Both the position numbers and the translations under genes were made by a program. From NCBI RefSeq assembly GCF_030013905.1, contig NZ_CP124862.1:1863051-1927050 (forward strand): DNA of 64,000 nt, given 5' to 3'. The stretch is from Petroclostridium sp. X23. GTDB taxonomy: Bacteria; Bacillota; Clostridia; SK-Y3. The number at the start of each line of letters is the position of its first letter. Within the stretch, counting starts at the first letter, position 1. The notes beneath the pieces are model-generated. The model searched no databases, had not been told where the DNA came from, and worked only from the letters and a program-made list of their open reading frames with translations. This document shows, in pieces, positions 18,730-27,379 of the stretch.

Positions 18730-19230
18730 ATGAAAAGAAAAAATCATCAAGAATGGTCCTGGATACTTATGGTGTTGTTCATTATGCTGTCAATTCTTGA
18801 TATCCGCTTCGGTTTGTTAGGATTGATTTGCATGACCGTCCCTTTATATCATGCTTTACGGGGAAGAGGGAAAGTCCATTGTTCTCATTACTGTCCGAGA
18901 GGTTCTTTGTTAGGGAAGTTTTTAACACATATTAACTTGAATAATAACTTACCTAAAAGCTTACGGGGGAAAACAGCAAAAAAAGTTATGCTGGGAATAA
19001 TGATGATCATGTTTTCCATATCGTTAAGTCATGCGGGTTTTAATATCACCAAAATTGCCTTCGCGATTTTCAGGCTTATGACCGCTTCGCTGACACTGGG
19101 CATTATTATGGGGATCATATTTAAGCCGCGAAGTTGGTGTCAAGTATGTCCGATGGGCTATGCAAGCGAATTGATTACTAACAGCTTAAAAAATAAGAAT
19201 ACGCAGCAAAGAGTTAGAACAGAACCTTAA
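18730..19230 (+). CDS. Small membrane 4Fe-4S protein (NapH/CcoG-like)
   Basis: 166-residue membrane protein with about four hydrophobic segments. Two cysteine motifs could hold Fe-S clusters or metal: CSHYCPRGS (about 47-55) and CQVCPMG (about 138-144). This pairing of short CxxxCP and CxxCP motifs in a polytopic protein is typical of NapH/NosR/CcoG-type electron transfer proteins. The ATG at 18730 is chosen because GGAGG sits 8 bases upstream and the longer frame would begin inside the promoter. It is a single gene with its own terminator. A role in thiol, metal or redox handling is possible; the partner is unknown. Confidence 0.8.
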   Translation: MKRKNHQEWSWILMVLFIMLSILDIRFGLLGLICMTVPLYHALRGRGKVHCSHYCPRGSLLGKFLTHINLNNNLPKSLRGKTAKKVMLGIMMIMFSISLSHAGFNITKIAFAIFRLMTASLTLGIIMGIIFKPRSWCQVCPMGYASELITNSLKNKNTQQRVRTEP

Positions 19231-19243
19231 GAAATGACGCATC

Positions 19244-19274
19244 AAAAAGGTAAAGCAGCACGCTTTACCTTTTT
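19244..19274 (+). terminator. Intrinsic terminator of the Fe-S protein gene
   Basis: GGTAAAGC / GCTTTACC perfect 8-bp stem, 5-base loop, followed by five T. Confidence 0.85.
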
Positions 19275-19341
19275 AATGTCCTTCTATCTAAAATTTATAA
19301 TTTTATAAAACCTTGTTAATTATATTTCTTGTGTTGGTATA

Positions 19342-19425
19342 AATATGAAAAGGAACACTGGTACTAGCTTATCCTTTTGGTCTGCTATCTCCTCCAAAAA
19401 TTCGCCAGTGTTCCCTTTTTCATAT
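19342..19425 (-). terminator. Inverted repeat after citG, likely terminator
   Basis: GGAACACTGG (19352-19361) and CCAGTGTTCC (19405-19414) are perfect inverted copies 43 bases apart, with further pairing of flanking ATATG/CATAT and A/T runs. On the minus strand the second arm is followed by TTTTC, so it probably ends the citrate operon. Confidence 0.6.
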
Positions 19426-19434
19426 AACGCAATG

Positions 19435-20322
19435 CTATTCAATATGCTGTTTTCTTAATGTCAGAAGATAAAACATGGTGGTTACAGCAAGTAAATCCGC
19501 ACATCCCCCAGGGCTAATATTTTTTTCTATGAAATCTATATCCATACTTGTTAAAAATGCTTTACCCTCTTCTGTATATATCCCACCTAATTCTAAAGCG
19601 GCAGCGGCATTTTCCTTTACATACTCAAGCATACCCATATTATGCCGTGCAATCACATTTGTATCTTCAGTCACAGCCATCAAATGCAGCAATACCTGTA
19701 CCAAGACATCGTTAATGTGTCCTTTTTCTTCTTTCATCAGTTTCAAAAAAATCGGGAGAGATGCTGTACGAACTGTAATAAAACCTTCTTCCACTTCTCC
19801 TCGAATACCTTTTATTCCATATTTTTTATACAGTCTTTCCCCATAAGTTAAACCTTGTGCTCTACATATATTTACAAGTTCACGTTGTGTGATCCCTTTG
19901 GTCATTTGTGATACGATATGGCATATTTTTTCTATAGAGACTTGAAACTCTGTCTTATTTAAAAAATAGTATCCGGCAGCAGTGCATATAATGCCTAAAG
20001 AAAAAATAAGTCCTTTATGCGTATTCACTCCTCCGGTAGCCTGGAACATTTTATGCTCTGCTTCTACACCCAATCCTCTGATTTGATGGAATAATCCTTC
20101 AACATTTGGACTGTCATACTCAACGCCTTTGCGGGCACACCTATAGAAGAACGGTCCTAATACGGTACTGCTTGACATGAACGAAAAAAAATCCATGTCT
20201 TTATGCGCGCCGGAATTGGCCCTATCCACAAGGCCAGGCTTTGGGGTGGCCGTGACCTCATAGAGCATAGATTGAACGGCGCATTTACTTATATATTCAC
20301 ATAATTCGGTTTTTAAGGTCAT
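19435..20322 (-). CDS. citG: Triphosphoribosyl-dephospho-CoA synthase
   Basis: Makes 2'-(5''-triphosphoribosyl)-3'-dephospho-CoA from ATP and dephospho-CoA, the precursor of the citrate lyase prosthetic group that CitX transfers to CitD. The 295-residue length is normal. Family motifs are visible: ATPKPGLVDRANSGAH near residues 26-41, FSFMSSS, GGVNTHKGLIFSLG (about 98-111) and HNMGMLEYV. It is the last gene of the leftward citrate cluster, separated from tctA by a 69-bp palindrome (20337-20405). The start has a GGGTGATC region upstream. The function is well supported by both motifs and neighbours. Confidence 0.95.
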   Translation of the reverse strand: MTLKTELCEYISKCAVQSMLYEVTATPKPGLVDRANSGAHKDMDFFSFMSSSTVLGPFFYRCARKGVEYDSPNVEGLFHQIRGLGVEAEHKMFQATGGVNTHKGLIFSLGIICTAAGYYFLNKTEFQVSIEKICHIVSQMTKGITQRELVNICRAQGLTYGERLYKKYGIKGIRGEVEEGFITVRTASLPIFLKLMKEEKGHINDVLVQVLLHLMAVTEDTNVIARHNMGMLEYVKENAAAALELGGIYTEEGKAFLTSMDIDFIEKNISPGGCADLLAVTTMFYLLTLRKQHIE

Positions 20323-20336
20323 ATGATCACCCTTTA

Positions 20337-20405
20337 TTTAGTGAGGAGTGGATAGTGGGGAGTGAGGAGTCTTTACATTCTCCTCACTATCCACTCCTCA
20401 CTAAA
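20337..20405. repeat. Long palindrome of the GTGAGGAGTG-type repeat
   Basis: TTTAGTGAGGAGTGGATAGTG is perfectly complementary to the right arm ending CACTAAA; the inner GAGGAG/CTCCTC also pairs, leaving a loop of about 10 bases. A degraded relative lies at 22493-22547. It lies between tctA and citG. Confidence 0.75.
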
Positions 20406-20446
20406 GTAATATATTTCATGTAAAATCCTTAATGCATTTAATATAT

Positions 20447-21952
20447 CTATATTGCCGCAGTATTCTTTTTGGCTTTCAAATAATCTTTCAAAAACGGATA
20501 TACTATTGACACAACGGTGACAATAATTAATACAATGGCGATAGGTGATCCTGTAAAAATACCAAAGCTGCCATTTGAAATGACCAATGCCTGCCTGAAA
20601 GATACTTCCATACTGTTTCCTACAATTACACCTAAAAGCATAGGTGCTGTTGGCACACCTGCCGCATGCATGAAGAGTCCTACCAGTCCGAATATCACCA
20701 ATAAATAAAAATCTATCACGTTGTTACCTATCGCATACGTACCAATAAATGCCAATCCTAAAACGATAGGATAAAGGATTTTCGGTGGTGTCGCCAATAC
20801 TCTCACCAGAATGCCTGCCAGCGGTATGTTGACAATTGCTAAAATAACGTTTCCTACGAACATACTGGCAATCAATCCCCAAGCGATATCAGGATGCTGG
20901 GTAAACAGCAATGGCCCCGGTTGAAGTCCTAGCATCAATAACGCTCCCATCATGACTGCGGTTGTTCCTGAACCCGGAATGCCCAGTGTTAACATCGGTA
21001 TCAAAGCACCTACAGAAGCAGCATTATTCGCGGCTTCAGGAGCCGCCAAACCAACGATTTCACCTTTTCCGAAATCCTCTGGATTCTTAGACATCTGCTT
21101 TTCATTGTTATATGCCATCAATGACGCCATGGTCCCTCCTGCTCCAGGAAGCGCACCTATGATAAACCCAAGCGGCGTACTCCTTAAAATAGGAAGCCAG
21201 CTTCTCTTCCAGTCTTCTTTTGTGATCCATATCTTACCAAACTTTGTCTGCATTTTTTTCTTGCCTTCGTGAATTTCCGCAAAGCTCTTAAACACTTCCC
21301 CAAGTGCATAAATAGCTATGATTACAATAAGGAAGTCAATTCCCGACTGTAGTTCCAATATGCCAAAGGTAAATCGTTCAACACCTGACTGAGCATCCAA
21401 TCCAACAGTAGAGATTGCCAGACCGAAAAACATGGAAATGAATCCTCTTACCAGATTATCTTTGGACATGGAGGCCGTCGCCGACAGCGCGGCAAGCATC
21501 AACAGGAAATATTCCGCCGGGCCAAATTTAAGTGCAAATCTTGCAACCGGCTCTGCCAACAATACCATGAAAACAGTAGCGATTAGTCCGCCGATAAATG
21601 AGGCAATCGCTGACATTGCAAGTGCAGCTTCAGCACGTCCATTCATCGCCATCGGATATCCGTCAAAGGTCGCAGCCAAAGCTGCACCATCTCCCGGCGT
21701 GTTAATCAATATGGAACTTCTGGAACCGCCAAACATAGCGCCGTAATAGACTCCGCACATGGTAATGAGTGCTGCGGTCGGGCCCATGGAAAAAGTCATA
21801 GGCAGTAAAACCGCAACGCCAGTTGCAGGCCCTAACCCGGGTAGCATCCCTATGATAGTACCTAGCACACCACCTAAAGTAACCCAAAATAAATTACCTG
21901 CTTCTATCGCAACTTTAAAACCGTCAAAAAGATTAATTAATACTGAATCCAT
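20447..21952 (-). CDS. tctA: Tripartite tricarboxylate transporter, large permease TctA
   Basis: Main membrane channel of a TTT-family transporter, 501 residues with about 11-12 helices. Signatures include the two repeated glycine/proline blocks GMLPGLGPATGVA (about 34-46) and GALPGAGGTMASL (about 261-273), and PEAANNA and GIPGSGTTAVMMG further on. The citrate lyase genes upstream make citrate the likely substrate. It starts after GGAGGTGAT, 21 bases after tctB. Confidence 0.95.
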   Translation of the reverse strand: MDSVLINLFDGFKVAIEAGNLFWVTLGGVLGTIIGMLPGLGPATGVAVLLPMTFSMGPTAALITMCGVYYGAMFGGSRSSILINTPGDGAALAATFDGYPMAMNGRAEAALAMSAIASFIGGLIATVFMVLLAEPVARFALKFGPAEYFLLMLAALSATASMSKDNLVRGFISMFFGLAISTVGLDAQSGVERFTFGILELQSGIDFLIVIIAIYALGEVFKSFAEIHEGKKKMQTKFGKIWITKEDWKRSWLPILRSTPLGFIIGALPGAGGTMASLMAYNNEKQMSKNPEDFGKGEIVGLAAPEAANNAASVGALIPMLTLGIPGSGTTAVMMGALLMLGLQPGPLLFTQHPDIAWGLIASMFVGNVILAIVNIPLAGILVRVLATPPKILYPIVLGLAFIGTYAIGNNVIDFYLLVIFGLVGLFMHAAGVPTAPMLLGVIVGNSMEVSFRQALVISNGSFGIFTGSPIAIVLIIVTVVSIVYPFLKDYLKAKKNTAAI

Positions 21953-21973
21953 ATGATTTTATCACCTCCATCA

Positions 21974-22447
21974 TTATATTTCAAGTATGGGCAGCATAGG
22001 AAGAGGAATCGCTAAAAGCTTCATGAATATAAAATAGATTCCCACACTAAAGCACACCGCTACGATCATATTCACCTTCCAGTTCTGCTTTCCATTTAGC
22101 GCGAACAGGATAGAACCTATAAACAATATAGTAGACAATACATATCCAAGTCCTTCAAATACCAAAGCATAAATAAGACTCGCAACACAAGTGAATATAA
22201 TCAGCTTGGTGGAATGTGTCATTCCTTTTTTTGCATCCTGCTTTTTTTCTTTTACCGCTTCTTTTTTTCCAGTTTCTTTTATAAATAGAACTATACCGCA
22301 GATAATCATAAAAACGCTCAAAAGCAATGGAAACAATATAGGCGCTATGGGATTCCCTACATTCGCCCTAGGCAAGTTATACGCTTGGATACCATAGATA
22401 ACACCAAAGATAATGGATATAATACCTGTTAAAGCCGGCAAATTCAT
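21974..22447 (-). CDS. tctB: Tripartite tricarboxylate transporter, small permease TctB
   Basis: Small membrane subunit, 157 residues with four predicted helices. After helix 2 there is a Lys-rich loop (KETGKKEAVKEKKQD), usual for TctB. GAGGTG precedes the ATG. It sits between tctC and tctA as in known TctCBA systems. The 390-base gap from tctC contains two repeat elements that could reduce read-through. Confidence 0.9.
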   Translation of the reverse strand: MNLPALTGIISIIFGVIYGIQAYNLPRANVGNPIAPILFPLLLSVFMIICGIVLFIKETGKKEAVKEKKQDAKKGMTHSTKLIIFTCVASLIYALVFEGLGYVLSTILFIGSILFALNGKQNWKVNMIVAVCFSVGIYFIFMKLLAIPLPMLPILEI

Positions 22448-22492
22448 TTTTTCACCTCAAATCATTTAAATTTAAAGAAACCACATATTATT

Positions 22493-22547
22493 AAGTGAGG
22501 AATAAGGAGTTTTTCACTATTCATTATTCACTCCATACTCCCCACGT
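22493..22547. repeat. Degenerate copy of the GTGAGGAG/CTCCTCAC repeat
   Basis: AAGTGAGGAATAAGGAG, then CACTATTCATTATTCACTCC. It has the same word set as the 20337-20405 palindrome but a weaker, partly decayed stem. Confidence 0.5.
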
Positions 22548-22626
22548 GAAATAAACTCTATCTAAATCTTTACCGTACCTAATATATATACGTTACACTA
22601 AGTATATTACATACTCGTTCAAAAAT

Positions 22627-22794
22627 GTGACACCGGGACAGTTCGAGAATGCTGAAAAAATGCTTCAACGGTCAGTCGTAAAGCACGGGGACGGGCCTAC
22701 AGCTTCCCTAAAAACCAAGCGCAGCAGTAGGTCCGTCCCCGTGCTTCACCCCTTCTACGTGCTAAATCAGACTATCCCCCATGTCACTTTTTTT
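22627..22794. repeat. Double-stem hairpin element, copy A
   Basis: The inner arms AAGCACGGGGACGGGCCTAC (22681-22700) and 22727-22746 pair with one mismatch. Outer arms GTGACA (22627-22632) and TGTCAC (22782-22787) close the structure, followed by seven T. Copy B lies at 39437-39577 with compensating arm changes. On the minus strand the outer stem is also followed by five T, so it may attenuate tctC-to-tctB transcription. Confidence 0.75.
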
Positions 22795-22836
22795 CTTCTA
22801 TGCCTATCTGTAATGTACTTAGTGTTATTTATATAG

Positions 22837-23850
22837 TTATTTTTTTAGCATCCCTATTTCTTCCAATATTTGTTTGTACTGTTCATTTGTTTCTTTTAGA
22901 AATGTCTTAAACTCTTCAGCATTTGCATAAGCCGGAGCCCAACCATTTCTTTTGCATGCTTCTGCCCACTCAGGCGTTTTCACCATCTTTTCTAATGTTT
23001 CGGACCAATATTTTACCGCATATTCAGGCATTTCCGGAGCGCCAAATAATCCTCTCCAGTTTTCAAATACAGCATCAATTCCCTGTTCTTTCGCAGTAGG
23101 CACTTCAGCCAGGACCCCTTCTCCTGTACGCTCCGGAGCTGTTGACCCAAGGGCTCTCATATCTCCGCTTTCAAGCAAAGGCTTAATATCACCTAATCCG
23201 GTAGATAATAAATCTACGTGTCCCCCCAGAACCTGTGCGGCACCTGCATTATCCTGAAAAGCTACATAGTCGATCTCTTTCAGCTTTTCAACACCGGCAG
23301 CTTTTGCAATAATTAGAAACTGGATATGGTCCATACTTCCTGCAGAAGAATTACCACCGATTTTTACACTCTTGGGATCTTTCTTTAACGCATCCATGAC
23401 ATCCGCCAATGTTTTATATTTTGAATCTTTAGCAACAACAAACGCACCATAATCGGTAAGCAATCTTGCTAGAGGCGTAGTATTTTCATAGCTGAATTGA
23501 GTCGAACCGTTTAAATTGATCAACAATAATGGCGGAGAATAGACCGATATAATTTTATCGCTTCCTTTTTTCTCCTGAAGGTAGGATAAAGTAACCCCAC
23601 CGCCGCCGCCGGGCTTATTGGTGATTGGCATTGGAACAGATACAAGCTTTGCATCCTTTAATGTCTTCTCAACCGTTCTGATGGCTAAATCCCAACCGCC
23701 ACCGGCTCCCCCGGGTGCTATAAACTCCATTGCCTTTACCGGATATTTGGTTTCTTTGTTTCCGGATGTTGCAGAACTACATGCTGTAAACATAAAAGTT
23801 AACACTAGCATTGAAGCAATTACCATTACCGCCTTGTTTTTAATTCTCAT
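22837..23850 (-). CDS. tctC: Tripartite tricarboxylate transporter substrate-binding lipoprotein TctC
   Basis: Extracellular receptor that catches the tricarboxylate for TctAB. It has 337 residues from the ATG at 23850, which has AGGAGGATGATT upstream; a longer frame to 23910 lacks such a site. Signal peptide with lipobox FTACS (Cys about 24). TctC-type blocks follow: EFIAPGGAGGGWD, KPGGGGGVTLSYL, VKIGGNSSAGSMDH and GALGSTAPER-like regions. It is placed between citX and tctB, so it is part of the citrate locus. Confidence 0.95.
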   Translation of the reverse strand: MRIKNKAVMVIASMLVLTFMFTACSSATSGNKETKYPVKAMEFIAPGGAGGGWDLAIRTVEKTLKDAKLVSVPMPITNKPGGGGGVTLSYLQEKKGSDKIISVYSPPLLLINLNGSTQFSYENTTPLARLLTDYGAFVVAKDSKYKTLADVMDALKKDPKSVKIGGNSSAGSMDHIQFLIIAKAAGVEKLKEIDYVAFQDNAGAAQVLGGHVDLLSTGLGDIKPLLESGDMRALGSTAPERTGEGVLAEVPTAKEQGIDAVFENWRGLFGAPEMPEYAVKYWSETLEKMVKTPEWAEACKRNGWAPAYANAEEFKTFLKETNEQYKQILEEIGMLKK

Positions 23851-24038
23851 AATCATCCTCCTATACTTAAATACATTCATTGTTTTGGAATTAACCATAA
23901 TCCCCTTCATTTGATCTTATACAACTAATATTCTCCACTCCACCTCCTTTAAATAACATTTTTATATTTTATTACCATCTAAACACAAAAGCGTAATCCT
24001 AGACGGTATATAAAAATCGTATACTGTTGTAAAAAAGC

Positions 24039-24608
24039 TTATATATCATTCAGTGAGTATACAAATAGAGATTGCTTATTAAACTTTTGATTAAAATACT
24101 CTTTTACTGTTATATTAATCTTTTCAATAAGCTCATCGTAAGAATGCCGTTGACTTCGAACACAGATGACAGCATCTTGCTCACATATGAGGCATTTTCG
24201 ACTTGGCTGTCCTACTTCAGACCTTTTCACGATATGATAGCTTGTATCAATCACATCAAAGTCAAAAAGTCTTCCTACCGGATGTTGATCTTCGATTTCC
24301 ACTAGTATTTTCTTAAGTTCAAGCTCATCCATATTGACAGATATATACGCTTCCGGTCCTGTGATCGGCTTATATATCTCTTGGTCAAGTACAATTGCCC
24401 CCTTTTCACTCAATGCTTTGCGCAGAACATGCATTCCTTCTCCATGAAGGGTTCGGCTGACCGGAGTATCCTTGAATTTTCCCGGCATGTTAATTGTAAA
24501 TGAGATAAGTGCGACTCCAAAACGGTTAATTAGTTCCCTTTGTCTTTCAGCTCTTCTGTCCCTGGATAAAAGAAGTTCTTTTAAAGTCACTTCTTTTGCA
24601 ATGCTCAT
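24039..24608 (-). CDS. citX: Apo-citrate lyase phosphoribosyl-dephospho-CoA transferase
   Basis: Transfers the prosthetic group made by CitG onto the serine of CitD. The 189-residue length is normal. CitX-type blocks: LLSRDRRAERQREL (about 11-24), SFTINMPG, then GRLFDFDVID and SRKCLICEQDA with two cysteines near the C-terminus. It starts 3 bases after the citF stop, with GGGAGAG upstream, so it is translated from the same message. Confidence 0.94.
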   Translation of the reverse strand: MSIAKEVTLKELLLSRDRRAERQRELINRFGVALISFTINMPGKFKDTPVSRTLHGEGMHVLRKALSEKGAIVLDQEIYKPITGPEAYISVNMDELELKKILVEIEDQHPVGRLFDFDVIDTSYHIVKRSEVGQPSRKCLICEQDAVICVRSQRHSYDELIEKINITVKEYFNQKFNKQSLFVYSLNDI

Positions 24609-24611
24609 ATA

Positions 24612-26177
24612 TTATTTTCTCTCCCTTTTTACCTGACGGATCACATCGATCACCGTACCATTTCTGTAGTTCACAACACCAACGATTTTATCTTCAACTT
24701 GTATGGGATCCGGTTTTCCAACGACTTTTTCAGCCTTAACCTTCAATTCTTCGATGGAATATACAGGTAATTTTGCCTCTTTCAAACGATGTAATAAATC
24801 CTGCCTTAAAGGATTCACCGCAATCCCTTGATCTGTAACAAGAACATCCACCGTATTCCCCGGCGTAACGATGGTATTCACTCTGTCTAAAATGGTAGGC
24901 ATCCTGCCGCGGATGAGCGGTGCTACGATGATAGCTACAGATGCGCCGGCGGCGGTATCGCAATGCCCTCCTATCGCTCCGCGTATGATTCCATCCGAAC
25001 CTGTGATTACATTTACATTAAAATCTACATCTATCTCCAAAGCACTTAGCACTACAATATCGAGTTGATTGACGGCACTTCCCTCATTATCGGGATTGGC
25101 ATAATAGGAAGCATCGATTTGTGCATGATACCGGTTATTTTTGAGAGACTCCGCTGCTTTAAGATCAAAGCTTTGAACGTCCAAAAGCTTTCTGATCAGC
25201 CCTTCCTCATGCAAATCGACAATCTGACCTGTAATGCCTCCTAACGCAAAACTAGCTTTTATGCCTTTTGCAATCATTTTATCCCTTAAAAATCTGGTTG
25301 TGGCTAAAGAGGCACCTCCTGAACCGGTTTGCAAAGAGAAGCCGTCTTCAAAATAACCCGATGCTTCTATCACATCGGCAGCATGCTTTGCTATCAAAAG
25401 ATCTCTCGGGTTTTTAGTAAATCTCGTTGCTCCTGACATAATGCCATTAGGGTCGCCGATCGCATCCACTTTCACGATATAATCAACATGGGATTGAGGA
25501 ATCCCAAAAGGAACATTGGGGAATCCGACGATATTATCCGTAATCAAGATGACTTGATCTGCGTATTGTGCATCCACTTTTGCATAGCCTAACGCACCGC
25601 AGACCGATGCTACCGAGCTTTCCCTGGAATATCCGTTTGCATTTCCGTAGGGGTCACAGGATGGCACTCCTAAAAATGCAACATCTATGTGAAGTTCTCC
25701 ACCGGTGATAGCCCTTGCTCTTCCTCCATGGGACCGCAATAAAACAGGAATATCCATCAACCCATCCGAGATAGCTTCGGCCAATGCGCCTCTCAAACCG
25801 CTGCTTTCGATTCTCCGTATCACACCATTGTTGATATGGTGAATGAGTGGCGCGTGTATATCGGTTAAAGAACTGGAAGCAATTACAAGGTCTTTAATAC
25901 CCAACTTTGCGATAGTATCCAACACCATATTCACGATATAATCGCCATTTCGGAAATGGTGATGAAACGAAATGGTCATTCCATCTTTCAACCCGGCTTC
26001 ATGAATTGCTTTTTCCAATGTAGGTACAATTTTATTCCGATCCGGAGAAGTCTGCCTTTCCTTGAGTCTTTCGGTATCTTTTGTTAGTTCCTTTTTATTG
26101 AAACCGTGATAAGATTTCAGTTTACCGAGTCCTATGATTTCTTCCGGAATTTGCCTGCCAATATTATTTTGCATCAT
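24612..26177 (-). CDS. citF: Citrate lyase alpha subunit (citrate:acetyl-ACP transferase)
   Basis: Exchanges acetyl on the CitD thiol for citrate, forming citryl-ACP. The 521-residue length is normal. Recognisable CitF features: SFHHHFRNGDY (about 65-75), GGRARAITGGELHIDVAFLG (about 148-167), GSGGASLATTRF and GGHCDTAAGA. It lies between citE and citX with short gaps, inside the operon. Confidence 0.96.
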   Translation of the reverse strand: MMQNNIGRQIPEEIIGLGKLKSYHGFNKKELTKDTERLKERQTSPDRNKIVPTLEKAIHEAGLKDGMTISFHHHFRNGDYIVNMVLDTIAKLGIKDLVIASSSLTDIHAPLIHHINNGVIRRIESSGLRGALAEAISDGLMDIPVLLRSHGGRARAITGGELHIDVAFLGVPSCDPYGNANGYSRESSVASVCGALGYAKVDAQYADQVILITDNIVGFPNVPFGIPQSHVDYIVKVDAIGDPNGIMSGATRFTKNPRDLLIAKHAADVIEASGYFEDGFSLQTGSGGASLATTRFLRDKMIAKGIKASFALGGITGQIVDLHEEGLIRKLLDVQSFDLKAAESLKNNRYHAQIDASYYANPDNEGSAVNQLDIVVLSALEIDVDFNVNVITGSDGIIRGAIGGHCDTAAGASVAIIVAPLIRGRMPTILDRVNTIVTPGNTVDVLVTDQGIAVNPLRQDLLHRLKEAKLPVYSIEELKVKAEKVVGKPDPIQVEDKIVGVVNYRNGTVIDVIRQVKRERK

Positions 26178-26190
26178 TTATCACCTCATC

Positions 26191-27069
26191 TTAAACATAT
26201 ACTCTCGCGGCAGCGGCTAAATCTAACGTTCTTCGAGCCCTATCTACGATAGGTTTATCAATCATTTTTCCATCTAAGCTGATTACACCGGAGCCTTTGG
26301 CTTCCGCTTCCTTAATCACTTCTATTACTCTAACGGATTTTCTTATTTCTTCCTCAGTAGGGGTAAATATCTTATGCACCGGCTCAATCTGACGAGGATT
26401 GATAATAGATTTTCCGTCAAATCCTAGCTGTTTAATCAGTTTTACTTCGTTTATAAAACCTTCTTCATCATTTACATCCGAGAAAACCGTATCCAGTGCG
26501 TCTATTCCTGCCGCTCTCGCCGCAAATAAAATTTGACTTCTGGCAGTGAGCAGCTCTATCCCTTCTAACGAACGGGTAGTTTTTAAATCAGTGACAAAAT
26601 CCTCCGCCCCAATAGCAATCCCCACCAACCTCGGACTGGCAGTGGCAATCGCGTAGGCATTGATGACCCCCAGCGCACTTTCAATTGCCGCCATCATCTT
26701 AATGGTTCCCGGTTCTATACCAGCTTCTTTCTCAATATGTGTAATGAGTTGGTCTGCTTCATGAATGTCTTCCGGCTTTTCGGTCTTAGGCAGACGAATG
26801 ATATGGGGTTTTGCCCGTACAATTGCTTCAAAATCCGCTTTACCAAAAGGCGTATCCAGTCCATTTACCCTTACAACTGTTTCTGTTTTTCCATAGTCAA
26901 ATGTTTTTAACGCATTGTAGACTAAAAATCTTGCTGCGTCTTTTTCGTTTAATGACACCGAATCTTCAAGATCAAACATAATGGCGTCGGAACCATAAAT
27001 ATGAACATCCCGTATCATTCCCGGATTATTTCCCGGAACATATAGCATGGTTCTTCTTAATCGCTTCAT
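26191..27069 (-). CDS. citE: Citrate lyase beta subunit (citryl-ACP lyase)
   Basis: Cleaves citryl-ACP to acetyl-ACP and oxaloacetate. The 292-residue length is typical. It starts MKRLRRTMLYVPGNNPGM, then MFDLEDSV (metal-binding acidic pair), VVRVNGLDTPFG, IRLPKTE, MAAIESALGVINA, GAEDF and KSIINPRQIEPVH, all CitE/HpcH-fold signatures. It begins right after the citD stop. Confidence 0.96.
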   Translation of the reverse strand: MKRLRRTMLYVPGNNPGMIRDVHIYGSDAIMFDLEDSVSLNEKDAARFLVYNALKTFDYGKTETVVRVNGLDTPFGKADFEAIVRAKPHIIRLPKTEKPEDIHEADQLITHIEKEAGIEPGTIKMMAAIESALGVINAYAIATASPRLVGIAIGAEDFVTDLKTTRSLEGIELLTARSQILFAARAAGIDALDTVFSDVNDEEGFINEVKLIKQLGFDGKSIINPRQIEPVHKIFTPTEEEIRKSVRVIEVIKEAEAKGSGVISLDGKMIDKPIVDRARRTLDLAAAARVYV

Positions 27070-27366
27070 CTATCTCTCCTCCCAGTTATAATCTGTATTT
27101 TTTGCTGCTCTGTGCACCGCTGTCAACAACCTTGCTTTTATGGTACAATCCAGTGCCCCTTTATCATTGGCATGAACAATCACATCGGTTACACCCATTT
27201 CTTCAAGTGTCTCTTTGATTACTTTTTTTATCTGATTGCCAAATTGGTTTTGCACTGTACTTTTTAACTCGATTTCAATGCCTTTTCCTTCATTCTTTTC
27301 TACCCAAATGGTAATGTCACTGGACTCCAGTGTTCCTGCCACTGCTTTTTCGATAATCTCAAGCAT
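27070..27366 (-). CDS. citD: Citrate lyase acyl carrier protein (gamma subunit)
   Basis: Small carrier (98 residues) that bears the phosphoribosyl-dephospho-CoA arm. The attachment serine is S15 in AGTLESSD. Later NDKGALDCTIKARL matches CitD. The ATG at 27366 with AAGGAGGTTGTATA upstream is chosen; the longer frame to 27402 would overlap citC and lacks a binding site. Confidence 0.95.
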   Translation of the reverse strand: MLEIIEKAVAGTLESSDITIWVEKNEGKGIEIELKSTVQNQFGNQIKKVIKETLEEMGVTDVIVHANDKGALDCTIKARLLTAVHRAAKNTDYNWEER

Positions 27367-27379
27367 TATACAACCTCCT

